A stretch of 64,000 bases of DNA from Castellaniella caeni NBRC 101664 (GTDB lineage: Bacteria; Pseudomonadota; Gammaproteobacteria; Burkholderiales; Burkholderiaceae_B): NCBI RefSeq assembly GCF_001592225.1, contig NZ_BCWN01000015.1, forward strand, positions 1-64,000. The letters run 5' to 3'. Every line of letters starts with the position of its first letter. The stretch's first letter is position 1. Both the position numbers and the translations under genes were made by a program. Of this stretch, positions 17,316-25,503 are shown piece after piece. Under the pieces are notes generated by a model. It was not told where the DNA came from, ran no database searches, and worked only from the letters and a program-made list of their open reading frames with translations.

Positions 17316-17659
17316 AAGCAGCCGATTGCATGGCTTCGGCAGGGCGGTGGGCGGGCGGTGCACGCCAGAACATCTTTCGGTGCACACGTAGACAATTGTC
17401 CCCGCTCTTTCATGCTTAAGATATCGATACATCAAGAGGTATTGCGGAAGACCCCTCACGAGCTCAGCAGAGCCGTCTTCCGCGCATCAGGCCATTGACG
17501 ACACATGGCCTCCGCGGCCAGCCCTGTGCATAGACGCAAGACGCAAGCACGGGCGCGCCACCATCGACAGCCGCATCCGGATCGAACGGATCCGTATTGC
17601 GCCGACTGCCTCGACATTCAAGCCAATTTGGATGCCCGTTTTTCCAGCAGGAGTCATTT
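17316..17659. promoter_or_regulatory. 345-bp intergenic region: regulatory element, promoter and structured leader
   Basis: No gene seen. It holds the 28-bp element at 17358-17385, a -10-like TAAGAT at 17417-17422, and then about 230 bp before the EthD start. That leader can form several hairpins: GCGGAAGAC (17444-17452) with GTCTTCCGC (17475-17483), and AGGCCAT (17489-17495) with ATGGCCT (17505-17511). It may be a structured 5' leader; no known riboswitch class is recognised. Confidence 0.45.
17358..17385 (+). promoter_or_regulatory. 28-bp regulatory element, copy 1
   Basis: Starts GTGCACGCCAGAACA and ends TTTCGGTGCAC. It is identical base for base to 43733-43760. In both places a TAAGAT hexamer begins exactly 32 bp after its end, with GACAA at the same offset between them and no good -35, as expected for an activator site. 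It would control the operon from 17660. Confidence 0.7.
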
Positions 17660-17977
17660 ATGAACCCTTGGAAGCTGCTCGTCCTTTATTCGCCACCCGC
17701 CTCTCCCGACGAGTTTCGCCGACATTATGTCGAAGTGCATTTGCCGCTGGTGGCGGGGCTGCCCGGCCTGCTTGCCAGTCACTATTCTTTCGACGTCCGG
17801 ACTGCTGACGCGTCGTCCCCTTATTTCTGCATTTGGCAGGGAGATTTCGAGAGCGCGGAGGCCATTGTGGCGGCCATGCAGTCGCCTCAGGGGCAAAAGG
17901 TGCAAGCCGATGCGGCAGCGATGGCGACGGGCGGGATTGTGATCATGCAATATCAAGCAAGGCTCGCCGCCCTCTGA
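17660..17977 (+). CDS. EthD-family protein
   Basis: 105 residues with the ferredoxin-like alpha/beta-barrel EthD pattern: LLVLYSPPASPDEFRRHYVE, then HLPLVAGLPGLL. EthD proteins are small dimers that assist or carry out steps such as lactone or quinone handling in aromatic and ether degradation. The ATG at 17660 is preferred over an upstream in-frame start because CAGGAG lies at 17647-17652. First gene of an operon with a decarboxylase-like protein, a dehydrogenase and an ABC transporter. Exact role unknown. Confidence 0.8.
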   Translation: MNPWKLLVLYSPPASPDEFRRHYVEVHLPLVAGLPGLLASHYSFDVRTADASSPYFCIWQGDFESAEAIVAAMQSPQGQKVQADAAAMATGGIVIMQYQARLAAL

Positions 17978-18018
17978 TGATGATCGTCCAACTTTACATA
18001 AAGTGAGAGAGGTTGAAA

Positions 18019-18405
18019 ATGGATCAGAAAGATGCATTGTATGAAGCTGGCCTGAAGGTACGCCACGACATGTTTGGTGTGGCGCAGACCGATGAAGCGA
18101 TCAAGGGCGCATCGGATTTCACCCGGCCCATGCAAGAGATCGTGACCCGGTATTGTTTCGGAGAAGTGTGGAATCGGCCCTTGCTCGATCGCAAGATGCG
18201 CAGCCTGCTCACCTTGGCCATTCTCGCCTCCATCGGCAAGCCCAACCAGATCAAAGTCCATGTCAAGGGCGCCCTGGCCAATGGCGTTTCGGAGGATGAA
18301 ATCCGTGAGGTCTTCCTGCACGTGATGATTTATGCGGGCGTACCGGCTGCCGTGGATGGCTTCTTGTATGCCTCGGAGGTCTTGAAAGAGGCCGCACAGG
18401 GCTGA
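18019..18405 (+). CDS. Carboxymuconolactone decarboxylase-family protein
   Basis: 128 residues, close to PcaC size. Features include WNRPLLDRKMRSLLTLAILA, then HVKGALANGVSEDEIREV with the histidine and acidic residues of the CMD fold. True PcaC decarboxylates 4-carboxymuconolactone in the ortho pathway; here the neighbours are different, so a related lactone or keto acid may be the substrate. It lacks an AhpD CxxC motif, which argues against a peroxidase. ATG at 18019 has GAGAGAGG just upstream. Confidence 0.82.
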   Translation: MDQKDALYEAGLKVRHDMFGVAQTDEAIKGASDFTRPMQEIVTRYCFGEVWNRPLLDRKMRSLLTLAILASIGKPNQIKVHVKGALANGVSEDEIREVFLHVMIYAGVPAAVDGFLYASEVLKEAAQG

Positions 18406-18417
18406 TTGGAGAAAGAC

Positions 18418-19305
18418 ATGGAGCGCATAGGCTTTATCGGGATTGGCCACATGGGGTGGCCGATGGCGGCAAATTTGGCGCAGGCCGGATATCACGTGAG
18501 CGTATTCGATACGGATGCGGCGAGAGCGGCCGATTTCGCCGCGCAGTTTCAGGCAGTGGCGGTTGAGATGCCGGTGGGGCTGGCGCAGGCTGATATCGTC
18601 ATCACGATGCTGCCCAATGGGCAGATCGTACAGGATGCCCTGAGCCAGGGGGGCGCGGAATCACTCATGGCTCGCCTGGCGCCCGGTGCCGTCGTGGTGG
18701 ATATGAGTTCGTCGGCACCCATGGGCACCCGGCAGCTGGGCGGTGAGCTGGCCCGGCGCAACATCGGCCTGGTCGATGCGCCGGTGTCTGGCGGGGTGGC
18801 CCGGGCACAAACGGGCGAACTCACCATCATGTATGGCGCCGACGACCCGCAGGCCGTGCAGCGCGTCTTGCCGGTGTTGAACGTCATGGGCGCGAAGCTT
18901 TTCAGCGTCGGCGGCCTTGGCTGTGGGCACGCCATGAAGGCACTGAACAATTACGTGGCGTCAGCCACCTTTGCCGCCACGACCGAGGCCCTGGATGTCG
19001 GGACGAAGTTTGGCTTGTCCGCCGATGTCATGGTGGATGTGTTGAATGTTTCCACGGGGCGCAATTTTCATACCGATCTGGTGTTCAAACAGCACGTCTT
19101 GAATGGCAAATTTGGCGTGGGTTTTGCCATCGGGCTGCTTGCCAAGGACGTGCGGATTGCTGCGGATCTGGCAGAAGCTCTGCACAAGACCGCGCCCTTG
19201 CTGCATCTGATGGAAGACCGCTGGGATCAGGCCCGCGATGCGCGCGGGGCGACCCAGGATTTTTCGGCGGCGTACCTGGCCTGGACAGAGCAAAACGGTT
19301 CCTGA
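18418..19305 (+). CDS. 3-hydroxyisobutyrate dehydrogenase-family NAD(P) oxidoreductase
   Basis: 295 residues. Rossmann motif GFIGIGHMGWPMAANL at the N-terminus, substrate motif VDAPVSGGVARAQTGELTIM near 118, and the catalytic lysine in GHAMKALNNYV near 170. The family oxidises or reduces beta-hydroxy acids (HIBADH, tartronate semialdehyde reductase, GHB dehydrogenase), so it likely handles a hydroxy-acid fragment of the substrate of this operon. ATG with GGAG upstream; 12 bp after the previous gene. Confidence 0.87.
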   Translation: MERIGFIGIGHMGWPMAANLAQAGYHVSVFDTDAARAADFAAQFQAVAVEMPVGLAQADIVITMLPNGQIVQDALSQGGAESLMARLAPGAVVVDMSSSAPMGTRQLGGELARRNIGLVDAPVSGGVARAQTGELTIMYGADDPQAVQRVLPVLNVMGAKLFSVGGLGCGHAMKALNNYVASATFAATTEALDVGTKFGLSADVMVDVLNVSTGRNFHTDLVFKQHVLNGKFGVGFAIGLLAKDVRIAADLAEALHKTAPLLHLMEDRWDQARDARGATQDFSAAYLAWTEQNGS

Positions 19306-19372
19306 CGCGACAGGCGAAATATTCAATAGCCACAGATTCAAGAGCCACAGGCCATCAATCAGGAGACAAATC

Positions 19373-20533
19373 ATGAAATTCATTGCTTCTCTGAAGCTAT
19401 GCTCAGCCGCCGCGTTCATGGTGTTTGCCGGGCAGGTCAGCCAGGCAGCAGAACCCATCGCCATCGGCACGGTGCTGTCGGTCACGGGGCCGGCCTCGTA
19501 CATAGGCGAGCCCGAAGCCAAGACGTTGAAACTGTACGTCGATCGGATCAATGCGGAAGGCGGCGTGTTGGGGCGCCCTTTGAAGCTGGTTGTCTATGAC
19601 GATGTCAGTGATGCCAACAAGGCGCGCACGTTTGCCACTCGGCTGGTGGAAAGCGACCATGTCGTCGCCATGGTGGGGGGCTCGACGACCGGCACGACCA
19701 TGGCCATGATCCCGGTCTTTCAGCGCGCCAAGATTCCTTTCATGTCGCTGGCCGGCAGCGTCAATATCATCGAACCGGTCAAAAAAGAAATCTTCAAAAG
19801 CCCGCATACGGATCGCATGGCCTGTGAGCGGGTGTTCGAAGACATGAAGGCGCGCGGTTTGACCAAGATCGCCCTCATTGCCGGTACGGATGGCTTTGGC
19901 ATTTCCATGCGGGAACAATGTAAAAAGGTGGTCACAAACTACGGCATTTCGCTGGTCTCTGACGAGACCTACGGCGCGCAGGATACCGACATGACGCCGC
20001 AGCTGACCAAGATCAAGGCCACGCCGGGCGTACAGGCAATTTTCAATACGGGGGCTTCTGGGCAGGGGCCAGCCATCCTGACGCGCAACTATGGGCAGTT
20101 GGGCATGCAGAGCATTCCCCTCTATCAAAACAACGGCGTTGCCTCAAAGGACTACATCAAATTGTCGGGCCAGGCGTCGGAAGGTGTGCGCTTGCCTGTG
20201 CCCGCCTTGCTGGTGGCTTCGAAGCTGCCGGATAGCGATCCGCAGAAAAACGTGCTGATCAGTTATACGGACACGTACCAGAAGGCCTACTCGGAACCCG
20301 TCTCGGCGTTTGGCGGTGGTGCCTATGATGGGTTGATGATGGTGGTCGATGCCATCAAGGCGGCGAAAAGCGCCGCGCCGGATGCAATCCGCGACGCGCT
20401 TGAAAAGACCGACGGCTTTATCGGGACGGCGGGTATCGTGCACATGTCGCCCACGGATCACCTGGGCTTGTCCACCAAGGCCTTCAAGCTGGTTGAAGTG
20501 AAGGCGGGCGACTGGTCTTTGGTGGGTCAATAA
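19373..20533 (+). CDS. livK: Liv-type ABC transporter substrate-binding protein
   Basis: 386-residue periplasmic receptor; signal peptide about residues 1-24, then AAEPIAIGTVLSVTGPAS. AGGAG at 19361-19365 supports the start. It is paralogous to the receptors at 8598 and 60878 (shared KDTDM- or QDTDM-PQLTKIK block). Unlike those two it is followed at once by a full set livHMGF, so it serves that transporter. Ligand unknown; linked enzymes suggest an aromatic acid rather than a branched-chain amino acid. Confidence 0.9.
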   Translation: MKFIASLKLCSAAAFMVFAGQVSQAAEPIAIGTVLSVTGPASYIGEPEAKTLKLYVDRINAEGGVLGRPLKLVVYDDVSDANKARTFATRLVESDHVVAMVGGSTTGTTMAMIPVFQRAKIPFMSLAGSVNIIEPVKKEIFKSPHTDRMACERVFEDMKARGLTKIALIAGTDGFGISMREQCKKVVTNYGISLVSDETYGAQDTDMTPQLTKIKATPGVQAIFNTGASGQGPAILTRNYGQLGMQSIPLYQNNGVASKDYIKLSGQASEGVRLPVPALLVASKLPDSDPQKNVLISYTDTYQKAYSEPVSAFGGGAYDGLMMVVDAIKAAKSAAPDAIRDALEKTDGFIGTAGIVHMSPTDHLGLSTKAFKLVEVKAGDWSLVGQ

Positions 20534-20546
20534 AAGGGGGACGACC

Positions 20547-21419
20547 ATGTCGGAGTTGCTGCAGTTCGTGCTCGCGGGGCTGACGGTCGGTGCGGTGTAT
20601 GCCATTGTTGCCATCGGCTTCACCCTGATTTACGCGGCGTCCGACGTGGTGAACTTCGCGCAGGGCGAGTTTGTCATGATCGGCGGCATGGTGACGGCTT
20701 TTCTGGTGGCTGGCGGCTGGCCCGTGTGGCTGGCGGCGGCGCTCTCCGTCCTGGTTGCCGTGGTCGTGGGCGTCGCGCTGCAAAAGCTGGCGCTCGAGCG
20801 CGCCCGCGGGGCCGATCCGGTGACGCTGATCATCGTCACGTTGGGTGCCTCGGTCTTTATCAAAGGGGTGGCGGGGCTGATTTTCGACAAACGTTTTCAT
20901 AGCCTGCCGGGCGAGTTCGGGCGCGAGCCTATCAAGGTGCTGGGCGCTTCGGTGCTGCCGCAAAGCCTGGTCGTGCTGTTGTGCGCGCTTGCCATGTTTT
21001 GCGTGCTTTGGCTCTTCCTCGACAAGACGCTGCCCGGCAAGGCCATGCGGGCCAGCGCTGCCAACCGTCTGGCCGCAACCCTGGTCGGCATCAATGTGTC
21101 GTTCAGCGTCCTGCTGGCCTTCGTCGTTTCAGCGGCGTTCGGTGCGCTCGCGGGGGTATTGATCACACCCATCACGCTGACGCGTTACGACATCGGGGTG
21201 ACGCTGGCGCTCAAGGGGTTTTGCGCCGCCATTTTCGGCGGGCTGGGCAGCCCGATCGGTGCGGTGGTGGGCGGGCTGGCTCTGGGCCTGCTCGAGGCAC
21301 TGGCGGCGGGCTATCTCACGTCCACCTACAAGGATGGCGTGGCCTTTATCGTGCTGATTCTCGTGTTGCTGGTGATGCCGCACGGGCTGATGGGCAGCCG
21401 CAGCGTGGAGCGCGTATGA
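20547..21419 (+). CDS. livH: ABC transporter permease, LivH type
   Basis: 290-residue inner-membrane permease with about eight hydrophobic segments. Typical starts are LLQFVLAGLTVGAVYAIVA and the cytoplasmic loop DKTLPGKAMRASAANRLAA (EAA-like contact with the ATPase). 13 bp after the receptor gene; its TGA overlaps the LivM ATG by 4 bp. Confidence 0.93.
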   Translation: MSELLQFVLAGLTVGAVYAIVAIGFTLIYAASDVVNFAQGEFVMIGGMVTAFLVAGGWPVWLAAALSVLVAVVVGVALQKLALERARGADPVTLIIVTLGASVFIKGVAGLIFDKRFHSLPGEFGREPIKVLGASVLPQSLVVLLCALAMFCVLWLFLDKTLPGKAMRASAANRLAATLVGINVSFSVLLAFVVSAAFGALAGVLITPITLTRYDIGVTLALKGFCAAIFGGLGSPIGAVVGGLALGLLEALAAGYLTSTYKDGVAFIVLILVLLVMPHGLMGSRSVERV

Positions 21420-22366
21420 AAAACGTCAACATGCCGTCGCTGCAGGTGCGCGCATTTGCGGTGCTGGCCCTCGTGATGATCATGGTGCCCGCCTTTGCCA
21501 GCTCCGAATACATTTTGCGCGTGGTGGCGCTGGTGTGGATCACGGCGGTGGCCGCCGTCGGCTTGCAGATTCTGATGGGGATGGCCGGCCAGATCAGTTT
21601 GGGCCACGCCGGGTTTTTTGGGATCGGTGCCTATGTGACGGCCATTCTGCCCACCCGCTATGGCTTTCCGCCCATCGTCGCGGTGTTGCTCGGGGTGCTG
21701 GCGAGCATGTTGGTCGCGTGGCTGATCGGCAAGCCCATCTTGCGTTTGCGCGGCCATTACCTGGCAATTGCCACGCTCGGCTTCTCTCTGCTGGTGGGGC
21801 TGGTGGCAACGGGCGAGGCGGCCTTGACGGGCGGGCCGGACGGTATGGACGTGCAGCCCTTGCAGGTGGGGGCTTTCGATCTGGTCTCGACGCGCGTGTG
21901 GTACTGGATCAGTTGCGCCGTCCTGTTGCTGTGCACCTGGGTGGCCACGGTGCTGCGCCATAGCCCGACCGGGCGCGCCCTGCGTGCCATTTTGGGCAGC
22001 GAGGTGGCGGCGGCCAGCATGGGGGTGGATGTGGCGCGCCGCAAGCTGCAGGCCTTCGTCATTGCCGCCACTTTTGCCGCCCTGGCGGGCAGCATGCTGG
22101 CACTCATGAATGGTTTCATTACGCCGGATGTGGTGAGCTTCATGATGTCCGTCGAGTTTCTGGCCATGGTCATGATCGGGGGCGCGGCTTCGGCGTTCGG
22201 TGCGATTGTCGGCGCCGGGCTGCTGACCTTGATGCCCCAGGTGCTTGCCTCTTTCTATGATTATCAGGATGCGGTGATCGGCCTGGTCATCATGCTCTCG
22301 ATGATCTTCCTGCGCCGTGGCATCGTGCCCACGCTGTCCCATTATTTTTCCCAGAGGCGGCGATGA
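21416..22366 (+). CDS. livM: ABC transporter permease, LivM type
   Basis: 316-residue second permease, with the LivM signature GMAGQISLGHAGFFGIGAYV near residue 55 and the coupling loop SPTGRALRAILGSEVAAASM. The start at 21416 overlaps the LivH stop (ATGA); a longer open frame upstream lies inside livH and is rejected. Ends with a 4-bp overlap with livG. Confidence 0.93.
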   Translation: MKNVNMPSLQVRAFAVLALVMIMVPAFASSEYILRVVALVWITAVAAVGLQILMGMAGQISLGHAGFFGIGAYVTAILPTRYGFPPIVAVLLGVLASMLVAWLIGKPILRLRGHYLAIATLGFSLLVGLVATGEAALTGGPDGMDVQPLQVGAFDLVSTRVWYWISCAVLLLCTWVATVLRHSPTGRALRAILGSEVAAASMGVDVARRKLQAFVIAATFAALAGSMLALMNGFITPDVVSFMMSVEFLAMVMIGGAASAFGAIVGAGLLTLMPQVLASFYDYQDAVIGLVIMLSMIFLRRGIVPTLSHYFSQRRR

Positions 22367-23160
22367 ACACAGCGCTCGAGGTTCGTGATCTGTCCGTGAG
22401 TTTCGGTGGCGTCGCCGCAGTGCAGGGGGTGTCTTTCTGCGCGCGATCCGGCGAGGTGCTGTCGATCATTGGCCCCAACGGGGCGGGGAAGACCACGGTG
22501 TTCAACATGATATCGGGCATCTATCGGCCGGATGCCGGGCGCATCAACCTGCACGGGGCGGATGTGAGCGGCGTGCCCGCTTTCCGGCTGGCCCGCAGCG
22601 GCTTGTCGCGCACCTTCCAGAACATTCAGATTCTGGCGGATCAGACCGTCCTGGACAATGTGTCGATCGGGCGGTGCCGGTGGGAACACACGTCGCTGCT
22701 CGCGGATCTCTTTCGCTTTCCGTCCGTGGTGGCGCAAAATGAAGAAACCCGGCGAAAGTCGCTCATGGCCCTGGATGCTGTAGGCTTGGCGCAGCAGGCC
22801 GACGTGTTGGCTGCCAATCTGCCCTATGGCGATCTCAAGCGGCTGGAAATTGCGCGAGCCATGGCGAGCGAGCCGACCGTGCTGTTGCTCGATGAACCAG
22901 CGGCGGGGTGCAACGCCGTTGAAACCGACGCCATCAATGACGTCATACGCAAATTCGTTGCGGCGGACGCGAGGCGCGCCGTCGTGCTGATCGAGCACGA
23001 CATGAAGATGGTCATGGCCATTTCCAACCAGATCGTGGTCTTGAACCAGGGGCAGGTTCTGGCGTGCGGCTCTCCGGCAGAAGTCCGTGGCGACGAGCGG
23101 GTCGTGGAGGCTTATCTTGGGGTACAAAGCGCGGAGGATGCCGCCCATGCTGCAGATTGA
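22363..23160 (+). CDS. livG: ABC transporter ATP-binding protein, LivG type
   Basis: 265 residues. Walker A GPNGAGKTT near residue 36, the LivG-style signature LPYGDLKRLEIARAM in place of LSGGQ, and Walker B VLLLDEPAAG. Pairs with LivF to energise import through LivHM. Its 3' end overlaps the LivF start region by 14 bp. Confidence 0.93.
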   Translation: MNTALEVRDLSVSFGGVAAVQGVSFCARSGEVLSIIGPNGAGKTTVFNMISGIYRPDAGRINLHGADVSGVPAFRLARSGLSRTFQNIQILADQTVLDNVSIGRCRWEHTSLLADLFRFPSVVAQNEETRRKSLMALDAVGLAQQADVLAANLPYGDLKRLEIARAMASEPTVLLLDEPAAGCNAVETDAINDVIRKFVAADARRAVVLIEHDMKMVMAISNQIVVLNQGQVLACGSPAEVRGDERVVEAYLGVQSAEDAAHAAD

Positions 23161-23848
23161 CCATCTCCATACGTTTTACGGGCGCGTGCCGATTCTGAAA
23201 GACGTCAATATGACGATTTCGCAAGGAGAGGTCGTAGCGCTTCTGGGGGCGAACGGCGCGGGGAAAACCACCCTGCTGCGCGTGCTGTCCGGCCTGGTGC
23301 CGATTGCCTCTGGCCGTGTGCTGTTCGAGGGCGAGCCGCTGGACAGCGTGAAGCCCTATTTGCGCATCGGCCAGGGCATTGCGCACGCCCCCGAGGGGCG
23401 GCAGGTGTTCGGCACCCTTACCGTCGAGGAAAACTTGCGGCTGGGTGGCTACCGTCGGCACGATGGTGAGCTTGCCGCCGATCTGGCCGCTGTATACGGG
23501 CTCTTTCCCGTGCTCGAAGAAATGCGTCGGCGAACCGCGCGCGATCTCTCCGGAGGCCAGCAGCAGATGCTGGCCATCGGCCGTGCCATGATGGGGCGTC
23601 CCCGACTGCTTTTGCTGGATGAGCCCTCGCTTGGCCTGGCACCGCTGATGATCGCGCAAATTTTCGCCGTGATCGGGTCGCTGCGCGAGCGGGGCGTGAC
23701 GATCCTGGTGGTAGAGCAGAATGCGGCTGCCGCGCTGGCGATTGCCGACCGTGGCTATGTGCTGGAAACCGGGCGCGTCATGCATTCTGGCAGCGGCAAG
23801 GCCTTGCTGGGCGACCAGGCCGTGCGAGCCGCTTATCTGGGCATATGA
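23147..23848 (+). CDS. livF: ABC transporter ATP-binding protein, LivF type
   Basis: 233 residues with Walker A GANGAGKTT, signature LSGGQQQMLAIGRAM and Walker B RLLLLDEPSLGLAP. The ATG at 23147 has GGAGG at 23133-23137; an ATG 9 bp upstream (23138) is a less likely alternative because it follows the GGAGG with no spacing. Last gene of the transporter set. Confidence 0.92.
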   Translation: MLQIDHLHTFYGRVPILKDVNMTISQGEVVALLGANGAGKTTLLRVLSGLVPIASGRVLFEGEPLDSVKPYLRIGQGIAHAPEGRQVFGTLTVEENLRLGGYRRHDGELAADLAAVYGLFPVLEEMRRRTARDLSGGQQQMLAIGRAMMGRPRLLLLDEPSLGLAPLMIAQIFAVIGSLRERGVTILVVEQNAAAALAIADRGYVLETGRVMHSGSGKALLGDQAVRAAYLGI

Positions 23849-23930
23849 ACACATACGGGCGCCCTGTTCGATGGCGGGGTGCCCGGCAGTCATCAGCCGC
23901 TGGCACGTGGGCCGCGGGCAGGAGTTCAAC

Positions 23931-24551
23931 ATGGCGCAATCTCGTTTTACCCGACGCTGTTTCGTGCAGACGGGGCTCTGCGGCCTGGTGGTCGGGGCGG
24001 GGGCGACGCTGCCGCTGTTCGACCTGGCGCGCGAGGCCCGGGCGCAGGTCTGGGTGCGGCCCCCGGGGGCGCTGGCCGAGCCCGATTTCCTGGCCGCCTG
24101 CATTCGCTGCGGCCTGTGCGTGCAGGCCTGTCCCTTTGAAACCCTGCAGCTGTTCGAGCTGAACGGCAGCGCCGACGCGGGCACACCGTACTTCGTCGCA
24201 CGCTCGGTGCCCTGCGAAATGTGCACCGACATCCCCTGCCTGCAGGCCTGCCCCACGGGGGCGCTCAGCCCGGCGCTCAGCGATATCCGCGAGGCCGATA
24301 TGGGCGTGGCGGTGGTCAGCCATCCCGACCTCTGCAACAGCATGATCGGCCTGGCCTATTGCGACAGCTGTTTTCGGGCCTGCCCGCTGCAGGGCGAGGC
24401 CATCCACATGGCGTATGGCGAGACCGGTCTGGGGGGCATGTTCACGCCCGTGGTCGATCCCGACGTCTGTACCGGCTGCGGCAAGTGTGAACACGCGTGC
24501 GTGGCACAGCCCGATGCCGCCATCCGCGTGGTGCCCAGCCATGCTGCGTAG
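23931..24551 (+). CDS. napG: Ferredoxin-type protein, NapG/MauM family
   Basis: 206 residues. The N-terminus carries a Tat-like signal (TRRCFVQTGLCGLVVGAGA), so it is exported folded. Four [4Fe-4S] clusters are visible: CIRCGLCVQACP, CEMCTDIPCLQACP, CDSCFRACP and CTGCGKCEHAC. NapG with NapH passes quinol electrons to periplasmic nitrate reductase; MauM with MauN does the equivalent job in methylamine gene clusters. No napA, napD or napC is in the window. AGGAG at 920-924 of the 23-kb block (23920-23924) sets the start. Overlaps napH by 11 bp. Confidence 0.85.
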   Translation: MAQSRFTRRCFVQTGLCGLVVGAGATLPLFDLAREARAQVWVRPPGALAEPDFLAACIRCGLCVQACPFETLQLFELNGSADAGTPYFVARSVPCEMCTDIPCLQACPTGALSPALSDIREADMGVAVVSHPDLCNSMIGLAYCDSCFRACPLQGEAIHMAYGETGLGGMFTPVVDPDVCTGCGKCEHACVAQPDAAIRVVPSHAA

Positions 24552-25404
24552 GCTGCTGCACCGGCGCCATTATTTGCTGGCGCGCCGCCTGGCGCAAGCG
24601 GCGGTGCTGCTGGGTTTCGTCGTGGGTCCCTGGTTCGGGCTGCCGGTGGCGCACGGCACGCTGGCCAGCAGCCGCTGGTTTGGCGCCATCAGTCTTTCCG
24701 ATCCGCTGGTGGTGCTGCAAAGCGTGCTGGCCGGCCACCCGCTGGCACACGGGGCGCTGACGGGCGTCGTGCTGGTGGCGGCCTTTTATGCCGTGGCGGG
24801 CGGGCGGCTGTTTTGCGGCTGGGTGTGCCCCGTCAACCTGGTGACGGATGCCGCCCAGGGGTTGCGCCGCCGCCTGGGCTGGCGCAAGGCCAGCGTGCTG
24901 CGCATCGACAAGCGCCTGCGCTATGCGGTGCTGGGGGCGGTGCTGCTGGGCAGCCTGCTGGGCGGCGTCATCGTCTGGGAAACCATCAACCCCATCAACC
25001 TGATCGTGCGTTCGCTGGTGTTTGGGCTCTGGCTGGGTGGGCTGATCGCGCTGCTGGCCATTTTCCTGTTCGATTTTCTGCTGCTGAGCAACGGCTGGTG
25101 CGGGCACATCTGCCCGGTGGGGGTGTTCTACGGCCAACTGGGGCGCGCCAGCGTGGTGCGTGTGGCGGCCGACAAGCGCGATGCCTGCAACAGTTGTGGC
25201 GATTGTTTCAACTACTGCCCCGAGCCCCAGGTCATCAGCCCTGCGCTGCGGGGCATTGGCGGGCACGATGTCTTCATCCAGGAGCCCGATTGCCTGCGCT
25301 GCGGGCGTTGCATCGACGTCTGCGAGCAGCAGGTGTTTTCCTTTGCCGTGGGGCACGTCACTTTGCGCCGGGACAGCCGACCCAGCCAGGATGGCCCCGA
25401 ATGA
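24541..25404 (+). CDS. napH: Membrane ferredoxin-type quinol oxidase subunit, NapH/MauN family
   Basis: 287 residues with four or five membrane segments, two CxxxCP loops (CGWVCPVN, CGHICPVG) and two C-terminal [4Fe-4S] motifs (CNSCGDCFNYCPEP, CLRCGRCIDVCE). It would take electrons from the quinol pool and hand them to the NapG-like partner. The start lies inside the last codons of napG, so the pair is coupled. Electron acceptor not encoded nearby; an aromatic amine dehydrogenase cluster lies 21 kb away. Confidence 0.85.
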   Translation: MLRRLLHRRHYLLARRLAQAAVLLGFVVGPWFGLPVAHGTLASSRWFGAISLSDPLVVLQSVLAGHPLAHGALTGVVLVAAFYAVAGGRLFCGWVCPVNLVTDAAQGLRRRLGWRKASVLRIDKRLRYAVLGAVLLGSLLGGVIVWETINPINLIVRSLVFGLWLGGLIALLAIFLFDFLLLSNGWCGHICPVGVFYGQLGRASVVRVAADKRDACNSCGDCFNYCPEPQVISPALRGIGGHDVFIQEPDCLRCGRCIDVCEQQVFSFAVGHVTLRRDSRPSQDGPE

Positions 25405-25503
25405 GCCAGAGCGGGCCGGGGTGAGCGGATATCCGCTGGGGCGTCGGCAGGTGCGGTGTTGCCGGGTGAGCCGCCCGGATCGACCGGACGGATGACCGGC
25501 GTT

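Noticed and set aside
20981-21415. Upstream extension of the LivM frame
   Set aside because: It lies inside livH; the coupled ATGA at 21416 and the LivM N-terminus set the start.
25424-25437. AGCGGATATCCGCT palindrome between convergent genes
   Set aside because: Perfect 14-bp dyad, but it lies between two 3' ends with no promoter nearby and no T-tract; chance in GC-rich DNA is likely.
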